Positions 43,100 through 51,736 of a DNA stretch of 64,000 nucleotides are shown in pieces. Every line of letters begins with the position of its first letter. The stretch's first letter is position 1. The position numbers and the translations under genes are program-made. The notes under the pieces are model-generated. The model saw nothing but the letters and a program-made list of their open reading frames with translations, did no database searches and was not told where the DNA came from. The DNA lies in NCBI RefSeq assembly GCF_040358985.1, contig NZ_CP132932.1, positions 434,001 through 498,000 on the forward strand. The letters run 5' to 3'. This DNA is from Tunturibacter empetritectus. Its GTDB lineage: Bacteria > Acidobacteriota > Terriglobia > Terriglobales > Acidobacteriaceae.

Positions 43100-44613
43100 G
43101 CCGCCTCTTTCTTCAGCGACCACGCCTCCAGCTCCGCCCCACCGCGACCTGGCACCAGCTCCAGCAGCACCCGCTTTGGGTACACATGCGTCTTCATCTG
43201 GAGCACGGCACTCGCCCGATCCTGATTCAGCGCCACCGCCAGCCGCAGCAGAACCACGGCCCGCGTTACATTCATGTGCTCTTCCACAGGAATCCACCGC
43301 ATCGGCCGGTCCAGCGCATCAGGCCGGCTCTTCCCCATGTACCGGGCAACAGCGCTCACGATCATGCGCTGCTCCGGCGAAAATCCGAAGATCTCCGAGT
43401 TCGCAATGATGTACTGCGTATGCCGGTAGTGTCCCTGGTGGTTCATAAACTTGCCCACATCCTGCATCATCGCCGCCGCCTCAAGCCACAGCCTGTACTC
43501 CTCCGGCAGCTCATGCACCCGCGCCAGGGCATCGAACAACTCCACCACATGCTGTCTCACCGGCTCCACCTGCCGCTGCTCGATTCCATATCTCTCACAG
43601 ACCTCCAGCACACCAGCCCATCGCTCGCTCTCGATCTTCTGGTGCACTGAGGTCCGCAGATCCACCTCCGCCAGCATCTGCGCCAACATCCCATCCCGCA
43701 AGCCCAGCGGCGAATAGCGAAAGCCCTTCAGCCCCATCTTCTCCAGCAGGCTCGCATACACCAGCGACCCGCCAATAATGATCTCCGACCTTCGCGGCCC
43801 AATCCCCGGAACCGCCTCCCGCTCGGCGTTGTTCATCTTCGCCAGCCGATCCGCCAGCCTTCGCACATCGGGAGTATCCGCAGTCAGTGCACCCACGCGC
43901 TCCAACCGCTTCTTGGCCAGCGTCTTCTTCACGAGTCTGCCTTTACGAACATGCCCACTCGCCTCCGCCAGCGCCGACGCCGTCCCCGACGTCGCAATCA
44001 CCAGCCCCACCCTCGGCGTTCCCAGCTTCTTCTCCGCCCGCTTCAACTCGCGGTCGATAAACTGCTTCAACCGCGCTACATCCTCCTTCGACGGAGGATC
44101 GGTCCGCAGAAACTCCTCCTGCAGCCGCACCGCGCCCAGCGGCATACTCACCATCGACTTGTTCCGCCCCCCATCCGACAGCGTTACCTCGCAACTCCCG
44201 CCGCCCAAGTCGATCAACAGACACCGCCCCCGTGCCCCAACCTCATGCGTCACCACCCCCAGATGAATCAGCCGCCCTTCCTCGAGCCCTGAGATCACCT
44301 CGACGTTCCATCCCGTCGTCGCCTTCACCCACTCCGTAAACGCCGCGGCATTCCGCGCGTCCCGCATCGCGCTCGTCGCCACCACACGAACCTTATCCAC
44401 CACATGCAGCTGCACCGCCTTGTGGAACCGCTTCAGCGCCCGAATCGTCGACGCCATCGCTTCAGGCGAGATCACTCCCGTCTGAAACACACTCTCCCCC
44501 AGCCGCGTCACCTCGCGGTCCTCGTGCAGAGTCTTCAACCGGTGCATCTGAACCGTAGCAATCTTCAAGCGGCAAGAGTTCGATCCAATATCTACGGCGG
44601 CAAAAGTGGCCAT
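43051..44613 (-). CDS. Ppx/GppA exopolyphosphatase / guanosine pentaphosphatase
   Basis: 520 residues. The actin/ASKHA phosphate-binding loops are AAVDIGSNSCRLKIA, LLIDLGGGSCEVTLSDGG and VIATSGTASALAEA, and the acidic/His-rich C-terminal domain has HD-like features (WLEAAAMMQDVGKFMNHQGH YR, split here). It degrades polyphosphate or pppGpp. The ATG at 44613 is chosen because the family starts MATFAAVDIGSN; the earlier in-frame codons are unconserved. Convergent with sixA. Confidence 0.92.
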   Translation of the reverse strand: MATFAAVDIGSNSCRLKIATVQMHRLKTLHEDREVTRLGESVFQTGVISPEAMASTIRALKRFHKAVQLHVVDKVRVVATSAMRDARNAAAFTEWVKATTGWNVEVISGLEEGRLIHLGVVTHEVGARGRCLLIDLGGGSCEVTLSDGGRNKSMVSMPLGAVRLQEEFLRTDPPSKEDVARLKQFIDRELKRAEKKLGTPRVGLVIATSGTASALAEASGHVRKGRLVKKTLAKKRLERVGALTADTPDVRRLADRLAKMNNAEREAVPGIGPRRSEIIIGGSLVYASLLEKMGLKGFRYSPLGLRDGMLAQMLAEVDLRTSVHQKIESERWAGVLEVCERYGIEQRQVEPVRQHVVELFDALARVHELPEEYRLWLEAAAMMQDVGKFMNHQGHYRHTQYIIANSEIFGFSPEQRMIVSAVARYMGKSRPDALDRPMRWIPVEEHMNVTRAVVLLRLAVALNQDRASAVLQMKTHVYPKRVLLELVPGRGGAELEAWSLKKEAAYFREVFRRELFVEVA

Positions 44614-44739
44614 GAGGCTAGTTACTCCAGGTAAAATCAACCGGGCTTGCACGGAGATCACCGAGCAAAACCCTATGTTTAGCAAGATACATGTTCAAGG
44701 TAGTGTGAAAAACAAAGACGTTGAGACTGCGGTAGCGTC

Positions 44740-45138
44740 TCAGTTTGAAGAAATGCCACTGACTATACGAGCGATCATTGGTCGGGTATAGACCTCCATG
44801 GGGTCCTCGTCGCGATTGTTACCGTGGTAGTACTCTCCTTCATCAAAAGCGAGGTACACCTCCCAGAAGAGGTCTGGGCGATGCTCGTCAGCGGATGTAA
44901 TCACACCGAACAAATCGTTGATAACTGCATCACAGAATGCAAACGTCAACTCGGAAGCGTGAAAACCGCGCGCTAGATAGAGTGCTATCTGATCGTATAG
45001 CGTGGATCGGGACGCGCCAAGAGAATCGCCCCAACGTTGGACGTCCGCTTCACTCAACCCCGTCACGCGCGGATGAGGGTAACCCAATTGATCTTTATAT
45101 AAACCCTTTAGTTCAGAGGTTACTTCGGCAAAGCTCAT
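44740..45138 (-). CDS. Orphan protein with deviant composition
   Basis: 132 residues, acidic, with many Asp/Glu/Tyr in the C-terminal half (DLFWEVYLAFDEGEYYHGN, DEDPMEVYTRPMI). No motif I know. The stretch 44640-45300 has lower GC and few C-ending codons, unlike both neighbours, so the gene may have come by transfer. Its size, acidity and single-gene state recall immunity proteins, but there is no toxin next to it, so this is only a thought. An imperfect inverted repeat at 45162-45208 lies in front. Confidence 0.6.
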   Translation of the reverse strand: MSFAEVTSELKGLYKDQLGYPHPRVTGLSEADVQRWGDSLGASRSTLYDQIALYLARGFHASELTFAFCDAVINDLFGVITSADEHRPDLFWEVYLAFDEGEYYHGNNRDEDPMEVYTRPMIARIVSGISSN

Positions 45139-45161
45139 ATCCTCATAGCTCCAAAAAACAT

Positions 45162-45208
45162 GTTCTCTACTAGTAGCACCTATCAGATTGCTGCTAGTAG
45201 ATGAGAAC
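45162..45208. repeat. Imperfect inverted repeat upstream of the orphan gene
   Basis: TTCTCTACTAGTAGC (45163-45177) and GCTGCTAGTAGATGAGAA (45190-45207) are largely inverted complements around a 12-nt spacer. It could be an operator, or part of the imported segment. Confidence 0.5.
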
Positions 45209-45412
45209 CTAATAATTCAGCCTGCGAGAACGTTATTCATGCTTTGCAGTGATATATCGATCGCGGCAAACGTAGGCATGATTCTGGAATCACCTCAGGG
45301 AGCAAAATCCCACCTCCAGCAGATTACATCCCGCAGCCGATTCCCTAAATCCCGCCCGCCGACACCAACAACATGCCCTCTCCCCCATTTATGCTTAGAG
45401 AGCGCCCAAATC

Positions 45413-47536
45413 ATGATCAAAGAAACCTTACTGGAACCAACCGCCGACACCGAGGCGTCCCTCGACTCCTGTACCCCCCGCCGCTCCACGGCCATCCTCG
45501 TTCTCACCGGCCTCTGGCTCATCATCTTCTTCGCAGCCCTCTTCACTCCCCCGCTGCTCGACGACGCCGACGCCACCCACGCCAGCGCCGCCCGTCACAT
45601 GGCCCTCTCAGGCGACCTCGTCACCCTCCGCGTCGACGGCATCCGCTACCTCGAAAAAGCGCCTCTGCCCTACTGGCTCGGAGCCCTCAGCTTTCGCCTC
45701 TTCGGCTTCAACAGCTTCGCCGCTCATCTTCCTCAGGCCATCGGCGTCCTTCTCCTGGCTCTGCTTGGCTACTACTGGGCCTATCGAGCCTTCAACGCCC
45801 GCACCGCCTTCTACACCGGCCTCGCAACCCTCACCACCGTCGGCGTCTTCCTCTTCACCCGCTACTACATTCCCGAGGTCCTGCTCTCCCTCTTCCTCGC
45901 CATCGCCCTTTTCTGCCTCCTACGATCCCTCAACGCAACCACAACCCAGCAGAGTACAGACACCCGCGCATCGTTCTCCCCAGCTGTCTATGCTTACACC
46001 ATGTGGACGGCGCTCGCTCTCGCCGTCCTCACCAAGGGCCTCGTGGCTCTCGTCTTTTTCTTCGGCGCAGCCATCGTCTATCTCGCTCTCAGCGGCGAAT
46101 ACAAAAACTGGCGCAGTCTCAAACCCTTCACCGGCATCCTGCTCTTCCTCGTCATCGCGGCTCCTTGGCACATCCTCGCCGGCCTGCGCAACACCGGAGG
46201 CATGAACGGCCATGGCTTCTTCTGGTTCTACTTCATCAACGAGCACGTCCTCCGCTTCCTCGGCCGCCGCTACCCAAAGGACTACAATAGACTCCCGGGC
46301 TATCTTTTCTGGAGCCTTCATCTCGTCTGGCTCTTCCCCTGGTCGCTCTTCTGCGGAACCCTCGTCCGCCAAACCTACCTCGCCTACCAGCGCTACCGAG
46401 CATCTAACCCAGCACCAATCGACGAAGCAAGAACCTTCTACTGGCAGCCATACGCTGTCGTGGTAGTCGGCCTCATCCTGCAAAACGCCTTCAAGATCCC
46501 CTACATCTTCACGCTCTTCCTGGCGCTCATCCTATTCCTGCTCCACGGTCTTCGCCGCCGCCAGTCGAACTCCCACTCCGGCACTCCGCTGCTTCGCGTC
46601 AACACCCTCGCTCAGCGCAGCACGCTCCTTCTCAGCATCTTCGCGTCACTAGTCCTTGTCTTCTTCTCCCTCTCCACCAATCAGGAGTACTACACCTTCC
46701 CCGCCTACCTCTCCATGATCCTCCTCCTAGCCGTCGCCCTCGCGCACGCCGAGCAGACCTACTCCACCGACTCCGGCTCCCGCCGCTGGATCACCGTCGG
46801 CCACGCCACCTTCACCGTCCTCGGCGTCGCCATCGCCATCACCCTCCTCTACGGCCTCTGGACCTCCCGCCACCTTCCCTTTGTTCCGGACATCGGCAAC
46901 CTCCTCGCCCATCGCGGTGTAGGCGACTACACCCTCTCCATGTCCGGCATCTTCGATCTCACCGGCCCCAGCTTCGCCGCCCTGCGTCTTCCCGCAACAC
47001 TAGCCGCCATCGCCTTCCTCATCGGTCCCGCCATCGCCTGGCTTCTGCGCTCCCAGCGCCGTCACCTCGCCGCAACCCTAGCCGTAGCCCTCACCGCCAC
47101 CAGCTTCTTCATCGCAGCCCACATCGCCTTCGCCCGCTTCGCCCCCATGCTCTCCTCAAAGAGCTTCGCCGACACCATCCAGCAGCTCGAAGCCTACCAT
47201 TCCATCTCCCGCGAAAACAAAGTCATCCTCTTTGGCGATCAGTCCTACGGCTCCTCGATCACCTTCTACCTCGACCGTCAGATCTATCTCGTCAACGGCC
47301 GAGCCTCCTCCATGCTCTTCGGCGGCACCTTCCCCGACGCGCCTCCCGTCTTCCTCACTTCGGAAGATCTCCTGACGATCTGGGGCCAGGGAGAACGCAA
47401 ACTTCTCTTCGTCCCCTTGGAGAAACGCGACACCGTCGACCAACTCCTCGGCAACCACAAAGTCCTTCTCTTCGAAAGCTCCGGCAAAGCCCTCTTTACC
47501 GACCGTCCCCTGGACTATCCAAGCAGAACTCCCTGA
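45413..47536 (+). CDS. ArnT/PMT-type membrane glycosyltransferase
   Basis: About 707 residues: about 12 TM helices and a C-terminal soluble domain. GT-C features include LFTPPLLDDADATHASAARHM (D-D in the first periplasmic loop, the polyprenyl-phosphate sugar site) and RVDGIRYLEKAPLPYWLGAL. It is closest in look to ArnT/GT83 enzymes that transfer sugars from polyprenyl phosphate. AGAGAG lies about 7 nt before the ATG at 45413; the upstream in-frame start at 45188 runs through an AT-rich intergenic stretch. It shares the next gene's layout closely, so the two are paralogues. Confidence 0.85.
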   Translation: MIKETLLEPTADTEASLDSCTPRRSTAILVLTGLWLIIFFAALFTPPLLDDADATHASAARHMALSGDLVTLRVDGIRYLEKAPLPYWLGALSFRLFGFNSFAAHLPQAIGVLLLALLGYYWAYRAFNARTAFYTGLATLTTVGVFLFTRYYIPEVLLSLFLAIALFCLLRSLNATTTQQSTDTRASFSPAVYAYTMWTALALAVLTKGLVALVFFFGAAIVYLALSGEYKNWRSLKPFTGILLFLVIAAPWHILAGLRNTGGMNGHGFFWFYFINEHVLRFLGRRYPKDYNRLPGYLFWSLHLVWLFPWSLFCGTLVRQTYLAYQRYRASNPAPIDEARTFYWQPYAVVVVGLILQNAFKIPYIFTLFLALILFLLHGLRRRQSNSHSGTPLLRVNTLAQRSTLLLSIFASLVLVFFSLSTNQEYYTFPAYLSMILLLAVALAHAEQTYSTDSGSRRWITVGHATFTVLGVAIAITLLYGLWTSRHLPFVPDIGNLLAHRGVGDYTLSMSGIFDLTGPSFAALRLPATLAAIAFLIGPAIAWLLRSQRRHLAATLAVALTATSFFIAAHIAFARFAPMLSSKSFADTIQQLEAYHSISRENKVILFGDQSYGSSITFYLDRQIYLVNGRASSMLFGGTFPDAPPVFLTSEDLLTIWGQGERKLLFVPLEKRDTVDQLLGNHKVLLFESSGKALFTDRPLDYPSRTP

Positions 47537-47612
47537 GTCGAATCAACGAGACAACTCCCAACTCGCAGATCGACCGCATCACCGGGTTATCTGGCAAAGC
47601 CATAAACCGAAC

Positions 47613-49724
47613 ATGCAGAACCAGCTAAAACTCGACGAAGAAACCCCAGTGCACGAGACCTCTCCACAAAACGCCACATCGCGCCGCCTTTGGAATCCCG
47701 TCTCTCTCGCTGTCATCTTCTTTCTCTGGCTCATCCTCCAGATCGGCGGCCTCTTCACCCCCGGCCTCCTCGACGACGTCGACTCCATCTACATCGAGAT
47801 CGCCCGCGAGATGCTCCAGCGCCACGACTACGTTACCCCCTACATCGACGGCATACGCTTCTTCGACAAGCCCCCCCTCATGTACTGGATGGCCGCCGGC
47901 TCCATGCATCTCTTCGGCATTCACGACTGGGCCGCCCGACTCCCTCTCGCTCTCGCCGCCCTCGCGCTTCTCCTTGCCGTCTACGCCCTCGGCATACGCC
48001 TCTTCGCAACAGTCTCTCCGTCTGAAAGACCCGACCGCGGAGGCTTCTACGCCGCCATCGCCCTCGCCACCAGCATCGGCCCCTACATCTACACCCGCTT
48101 CTACATCCCGGACATCCTCATCGCTCTCTGGATGACCCTCGCCGTCCACCTCTTCCTCATAGCCCTCGACCACATCCACGAATCACCACAAAACCGGACA
48201 TCTGAGATCGAGTCACAAAACCGGGTGCCCCATCTTCGCGGCAGTCTTATCGCCGCTCAGATGGGCAATCGCGTAAGCGATCCGCTCTCCTCCCCCATCC
48301 ACGAAAGCCCGGGTGCCCCATCCTTCGCGCACTTTGCGAAGGGTGCGAACGTAAGCTCCTCCGCTCTCCTCCCCTGCCTCGCCTTCGCCGCAGTCATGGC
48401 CCTAAACGTCCTGACCAAAGGACTCATAGGCGTGGTCTTCCCCATAGCCTTCGTCCTCCTCTACCTCGCCATCACCAGACAACTCCACCTCCTCCTGAGA
48501 CTCCACCTCATCCCCGGCACCCTGGTCTTCCTGACCATAGCCGCCCCCTGGCACATCCTCGCCGCCCTCCGAAACCCAGCCATCCCTATGACCCCAGGCC
48601 TCGGTCTCCCAGCCAAAGCGGGCTGGGTCTGGTTTTATCTTTACAACGAGCACATCGCCCGTTTCCTCTCCAAACGCATCCCCCACGACTACGGCCAAAC
48701 CCCTGTCCTAGTTTTCTGGATCTACCTCGCCATCTGGATCATGCCCTGGACCGTCTTCCTCCCCGGAGCGATCGCCGCCCACATCCGAACTCTCCGCCAC
48801 CGCATCGCCACAAACACCATCACTCGCGCACGCGAGTATGAAGCATCGCTCTCTCTCCTTCTCTGGAGCCTCCTCGTCATGGGCTTCTTCTCCCTCTCCA
48901 GCCGCCAGGAGTACTACTCTATCCCCGCAATCCCCGCTCTATGCCTTATGGGCGGCGGCCTCCTCGCTCAAGCCGACCAGACTCAAAGTCTCTCCTCCAC
49001 CAAACTAAAAGCAGCCAGCAGCGCCCTCCGCTGGCACCTCTGCCTCCTCCTTCCCCTCTCCACCACCCTCGCCATCGTCTGCGGATACTTCGCCCTCACG
49101 GCACCCCACCCCGCCCCCGGCACCGACCTCGCATCTCTCCTCAACTCCAACCCCGACTTCTACAACCTCTCCCTGGGCCACCTCTTCGACCTCACCGGAG
49201 ACGCCATGGGACTCTTCCGCGGCCCCCTCACCGCCGTAGCCCTCAGCATGCTCGGCGTCGGCCTCGTCAGCTACCTTCTGCGCCTCAGCTCCTTCACCTA
49301 CGCCGCAAATCTCGTGCTGGCCGCCGCCATGACCATCACCCTCCTCGCCGCCCACGAGGGCCTCGTCCGCTTCTATCCCGTCCTCGGATCGAAGAATCTC
49401 GCCCTCACCGTCAAACAGCAACTCCGCCCCGGCGACCGCGTCATCATCGACGGCTGGCTCTCCTCCGGCTCCTCCGTCCTCTTCTACACCGGCCAACAGG
49501 CAGGCCTCGTCAACGGGCGCATCTACGGTCCTTGGTACGGCTCCTTCTGGCCCGACGCTCCCCCCATCTTCGGCACCGACGACGGACTCCGCCAGGCCTG
49601 GATCGGACCCCAGCGCATCTTCCTGCTCACCTTCAGCAAACAACGCGCCGCCGACCTCGCACGCTTCGCCCCCGTTCATCTCCTCGGGGCAGAGGGCGGC
49701 AAATTCATCCTCTCCAATCGATAA
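47613..49724 (+). CDS. ArnT/PMT-type membrane glycosyltransferase with repeat-derived insert
   Basis: 703 residues with the GT-C plan of the previous gene: FTPGLLDDVDSIYIEIAREM, YIDGIRFFDKPPLMYWMAAG, and a C-terminal region with VLFYTGQQAGLVNGRIYGPW. Between residues about 189 and 249, after FLIALDHIHESPQ, lies a Pro/Ser/Asn-rich segment encoded by two B elements (48221-48345), absent from the paralogue, in a loop before helix AAVMALNVLTKGLIGVVF. The membrane core is otherwise complete. It probably works with the previous and next genes on lipid-linked sugars. Confidence 0.86.
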   Translation: MQNQLKLDEETPVHETSPQNATSRRLWNPVSLAVIFFLWLILQIGGLFTPGLLDDVDSIYIEIAREMLQRHDYVTPYIDGIRFFDKPPLMYWMAAGSMHLFGIHDWAARLPLALAALALLLAVYALGIRLFATVSPSERPDRGGFYAAIALATSIGPYIYTRFYIPDILIALWMTLAVHLFLIALDHIHESPQNRTSEIESQNRVPHLRGSLIAAQMGNRVSDPLSSPIHESPGAPSFAHFAKGANVSSSALLPCLAFAAVMALNVLTKGLIGVVFPIAFVLLYLAITRQLHLLLRLHLIPGTLVFLTIAAPWHILAALRNPAIPMTPGLGLPAKAGWVWFYLYNEHIARFLSKRIPHDYGQTPVLVFWIYLAIWIMPWTVFLPGAIAAHIRTLRHRIATNTITRAREYEASLSLLLWSLLVMGFFSLSSRQEYYSIPAIPALCLMGGGLLAQADQTQSLSSTKLKAASSALRWHLCLLLPLSTTLAIVCGYFALTAPHPAPGTDLASLLNSNPDFYNLSLGHLFDLTGDAMGLFRGPLTAVALSMLGVGLVSYLLRLSSFTYAANLVLAAAMTITLLAAHEGLVRFYPVLGSKNLALTVKQQLRPGDRVIIDGWLSSGSSVLFYTGQQAGLVNGRIYGPWYGSFWPDAPPIFGTDDGLRQAWIGPQRIFLLTFSKQRAADLARFAPVHLLGAEGGKFILSNR
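48221..48283 (+). repeat. Repeat B copy 4 (inside glycosyltransferase gene)
   Basis: CCGGGTGCCCCAT, then hairpin 1 with CATCT-tc-GCGGC (48231-48242) pairing GCCGC-tc-AGATG (48252-48263), then GGGCA, then hairpin 2 ATCGC-gtaa-GCGAT (48268-48281). The loop GTAA is of GNRA type. It is read in a frame different from the other coding copies (NRVPH). Confidence 0.85.
48308..48345 (+). repeat. Repeat B copy 5 (inside glycosyltransferase gene)
   Basis: CCCGGGTGCCCCAT, then hairpin 1 CCTTCGC (48322-48328) with GCGAAGG (48335-48341). Hairpin 2 is eroded. It is read as PGAPSFAHFAKG, the same frame as copy 1. Confidence 0.8.
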
Positions 49725-49797
49725 TTGTTCCTCTGACAAAACCTCCCAACACCACGCACCCCGAATCCCCGCAGTGGCACAACAGCACCCGAGCCGA

Positions 49798-49803
49798 TAT
49801 CCT
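49798..49803 (+). promoter_or_regulatory. TATCCT hexamer 10 nt before the GT21-like gene
   Basis: TATCCT, a 10-nt gap, then the ATG at 49814; no ribosome-binding site is visible. Confidence 0.3.
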
Positions 49804-49813
49804 TACAGCAGTC

Positions 49814-50995
49814 ATGTTTTCCACCCTGCTCCTGATCGCTCGAGTCGCCCTCATCCTCGGCATACTCGGCACCCTGACCTCCGGAGTATCCTTCCTTCTG
49901 GCCCTCATAGGCGGCCTGAAGTTCCGCTCCCGCCGCAATGATCAAGGCAGCTACGCCCCTCCGGTAAGCATCCTCAAGCCCCTTCACGGCAAGGAAATGG
50001 GACTCGAGCAAAACCTCGAGAGCTTCTTCCGGCTCACCCATCCCGACTTCGAAATCATCTTCTGCGCAAGGTCCCTCTCCGACCCCGGAATCCTCTGCGC
50101 TCAGGAGGTAGCCAGCCGATTTCCATCCATCGCTGCGCGTTTCATCGCCTCAGGCGAACCGCTCTGGCAGAACCCCAAGACCTTCTCCATGGCGCTCTTG
50201 GTCGAAGCAGCCACGCACGAGATCATCCTCTTCTCCGACAGCGACGTCCGCGTCAACCCCTCCTACCTGCACGACATCCTGCAACCTCTCGCCGACCCTG
50301 CCGCCGGACTAGTCACCTGCACCTTCCGCGGCAAACCCGGACGAAGCACCTCCCTGCTCACCGCGCTCACCCAGACCGTCGAGTTCTCCAGCGGCGTCCT
50401 CACCGCAAATCTACTCGAAGACATCAAGTTCGGACTCGGGCCCACGCTCCTCACCCGAAAGCCCCTGATCGACGAGATAGGTGGCCTCAAAGACATGGGA
50501 GATCTGCTCGCCGACGACTTCTGGCTCGGCAACCGCATCGCAGAAAAAGGCTACAAAGTAATCCTCTCCACAGCCATCGTCGATCACTGCATCAACTACG
50601 GAAGCGTCCTCTCCGGATTGCACCATCAGATCAGCTGGATGAAAAATACTCGCGGCACCCGCCCCGCCGGACACCTTGGCACCGGCCTCACCTACGCCAT
50701 GCCCTTCGGCATCCTCGGCCTTCTCTCCTCCCTCGCCCTCGGACGACCAACCCTCGGCCTCTGGCTCCTCTTCGCCGCGCTCGCCAATCGCTGGCTCCAG
50801 GCTCTGCTCATCGGCTTCGTCATCATGCGCGACAAGCTAGCTCTAAAATTCTTCTGGCTCTACCCCCTCTGCGACCTCCTCGGCTTCTACAGTTGGGCCG
50901 CCAGCTACTTCGGACGAGAGATCATCTACCGCGGCGAACGCTATCGCATCAACCCCGGCGGCGTCCTGGTTCGCCTCGGCCCCCTGCAGCACTAG
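49814..50995 (+). CDS. GT21/HpnI-like glycosyltransferase (ceramide glucosyltransferase family)
   Basis: 393 residues: one N-terminal TM helix (LIARVALILGILGTLTSGVS), a GT-A domain with PPVSILKPLHGKEMGLEQNL, the metal-site FSDSDVRVNPS, DMGDLLADDFWLG (acceptor-site Asp) and HHQISWMKNTRG, and C-terminal TM helices. HpnI is the GT21 relative in hopanoid pathways and adds GlcNAc to bacteriohopanetetrol; ceramide glucosyltransferase is the alternative. No other hopanoid gene (shc, hpn) is next to it here. It follows the two ArnT-like genes on the same strand. Confidence 0.88.
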   Translation: MFSTLLLIARVALILGILGTLTSGVSFLLALIGGLKFRSRRNDQGSYAPPVSILKPLHGKEMGLEQNLESFFRLTHPDFEIIFCARSLSDPGILCAQEVASRFPSIAARFIASGEPLWQNPKTFSMALLVEAATHEIILFSDSDVRVNPSYLHDILQPLADPAAGLVTCTFRGKPGRSTSLLTALTQTVEFSSGVLTANLLEDIKFGLGPTLLTRKPLIDEIGGLKDMGDLLADDFWLGNRIAEKGYKVILSTAIVDHCINYGSVLSGLHHQISWMKNTRGTRPAGHLGTGLTYAMPFGILGLLSSLALGRPTLGLWLLFAALANRWLQALLIGFVIMRDKLALKFFWLYPLCDLLGFYSWAASYFGREIIYRGERYRINPGGVLVRLGPLQH

Positions 50996-51005
50996 GCTAA
51001 GAATC

Positions 51006-51186
51006 TGTCCTGCCGGACGGGCCTCCTACGCGGAGGGCGGGCGTTCGCACGCCTTTTTAAAGCTTCGCCCGGTCCTCCCGTTGGTCGGAATCAATCTTCC
51101 CTCGCGACCAGCGGGAGCGCCACGCGAAGCGGGTATACAAGTCACGAAGTGACCGCCCCACGCGCAGTGGGCCCGTCCGGCAGGAC
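51006..51186. repeat. Repeat C as an inverted pair
   Basis: The left arm starts GTCCTGCCGGACGGGCC (51007-51023) and ends GGTCCTCCCGTTGGTCGG (51071-51088), both inverted relative to the plus-strand C units. The right arm is a plus-strand unit, 51105-51186, ending GGCCCGTCCGGCAGGACC. The two can form a long cruciform or RNA stem. They lie between convergent genes. Confidence 0.85.
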
Positions 51187-51203
51187 CAGATTCTGAACCA
51201 CCC

Positions 51204-51605
51204 TCAGCTACCCTTCTTATCCTTCCGCCCCGTCACCACCACCTGTCGCCGCATAGGAATCAACCCAGTCCCAGGTACCTGCTGTTGCTGCATCCGCGTC
51301 AGCATCTCCGTCCGCACATAGTCGACGAACCCCTGCATCTGCCGGTTCATCTCCTCCATCCGCTCCCGCATCTGCAGCACAATCGCAATCCCGGCGATGT
51401 TCACCCCCAGATCCCGCGCCAGGTTCAAAATAAACTCCAGCCGCTCCAGATCCTCATCGGTATACAGCCGCGTATTGCCTTCACTCCGCGACGGCCGCAG
51501 CAACCCCTCCCGCTCATACAGCCGCAATGTTTGCGGATGAATCTCGTACATCTCCGCCACCGACGAGATCATGTACGCGCCCTTGGTCTTCCGCTTTGTC
51601 GCCAT
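51204..51605 (-). CDS. hspR: HspR-type MerR-family heat-shock repressor
   Basis: About 133 residues. The N-terminal MerR winged helix starts YMISSVAEMYEIHPQTLRLYEREGLLRPSRSEGNTRLYTDEDLERLEFILNLAR (short motif YEREGLL typical of HspR). It is followed by a coiled-coil helix (LQMRERMEEMNRQMQGFVDY). HspR binds HAIR inverted repeats with DnaK as co-repressor and shuts off dnaK operons. Here dnaJ and dnaK are within 8 kb and dnaK carries a HAIR-like site. The start at 51605 matches the family; the ATG at 51638 adds 11 unconserved residues. Confidence 0.87.
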   Translation of the reverse strand: MATKRKTKGAYMISSVAEMYEIHPQTLRLYEREGLLRPSRSEGNTRLYTDEDLERLEFILNLARDLGVNIAGIAIVLQMRERMEEMNRQMQGFVDYVRTEMLTRMQQQQVPGTGLIPMRRQVVVTGRKDKKGS

Positions 51606-51736
51606 AGTCCCAACCCCTGAAGTCCCAGCCGCGATCAAATCCTTTATCGAAGTCTAGCTCCTCAGGGCACACGATCGTCAAACAACCTCTGAGATGCCAT
51701 CCTCAAGATCAACATCGAAGTTATTCGCGCACCTGC

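Noticed and set aside
44606-44791. 61-codon plus-strand frame near the ppx start
   Set aside because: It overlaps the ppx start and the end of the orphan gene, and has no ribosome-binding site.
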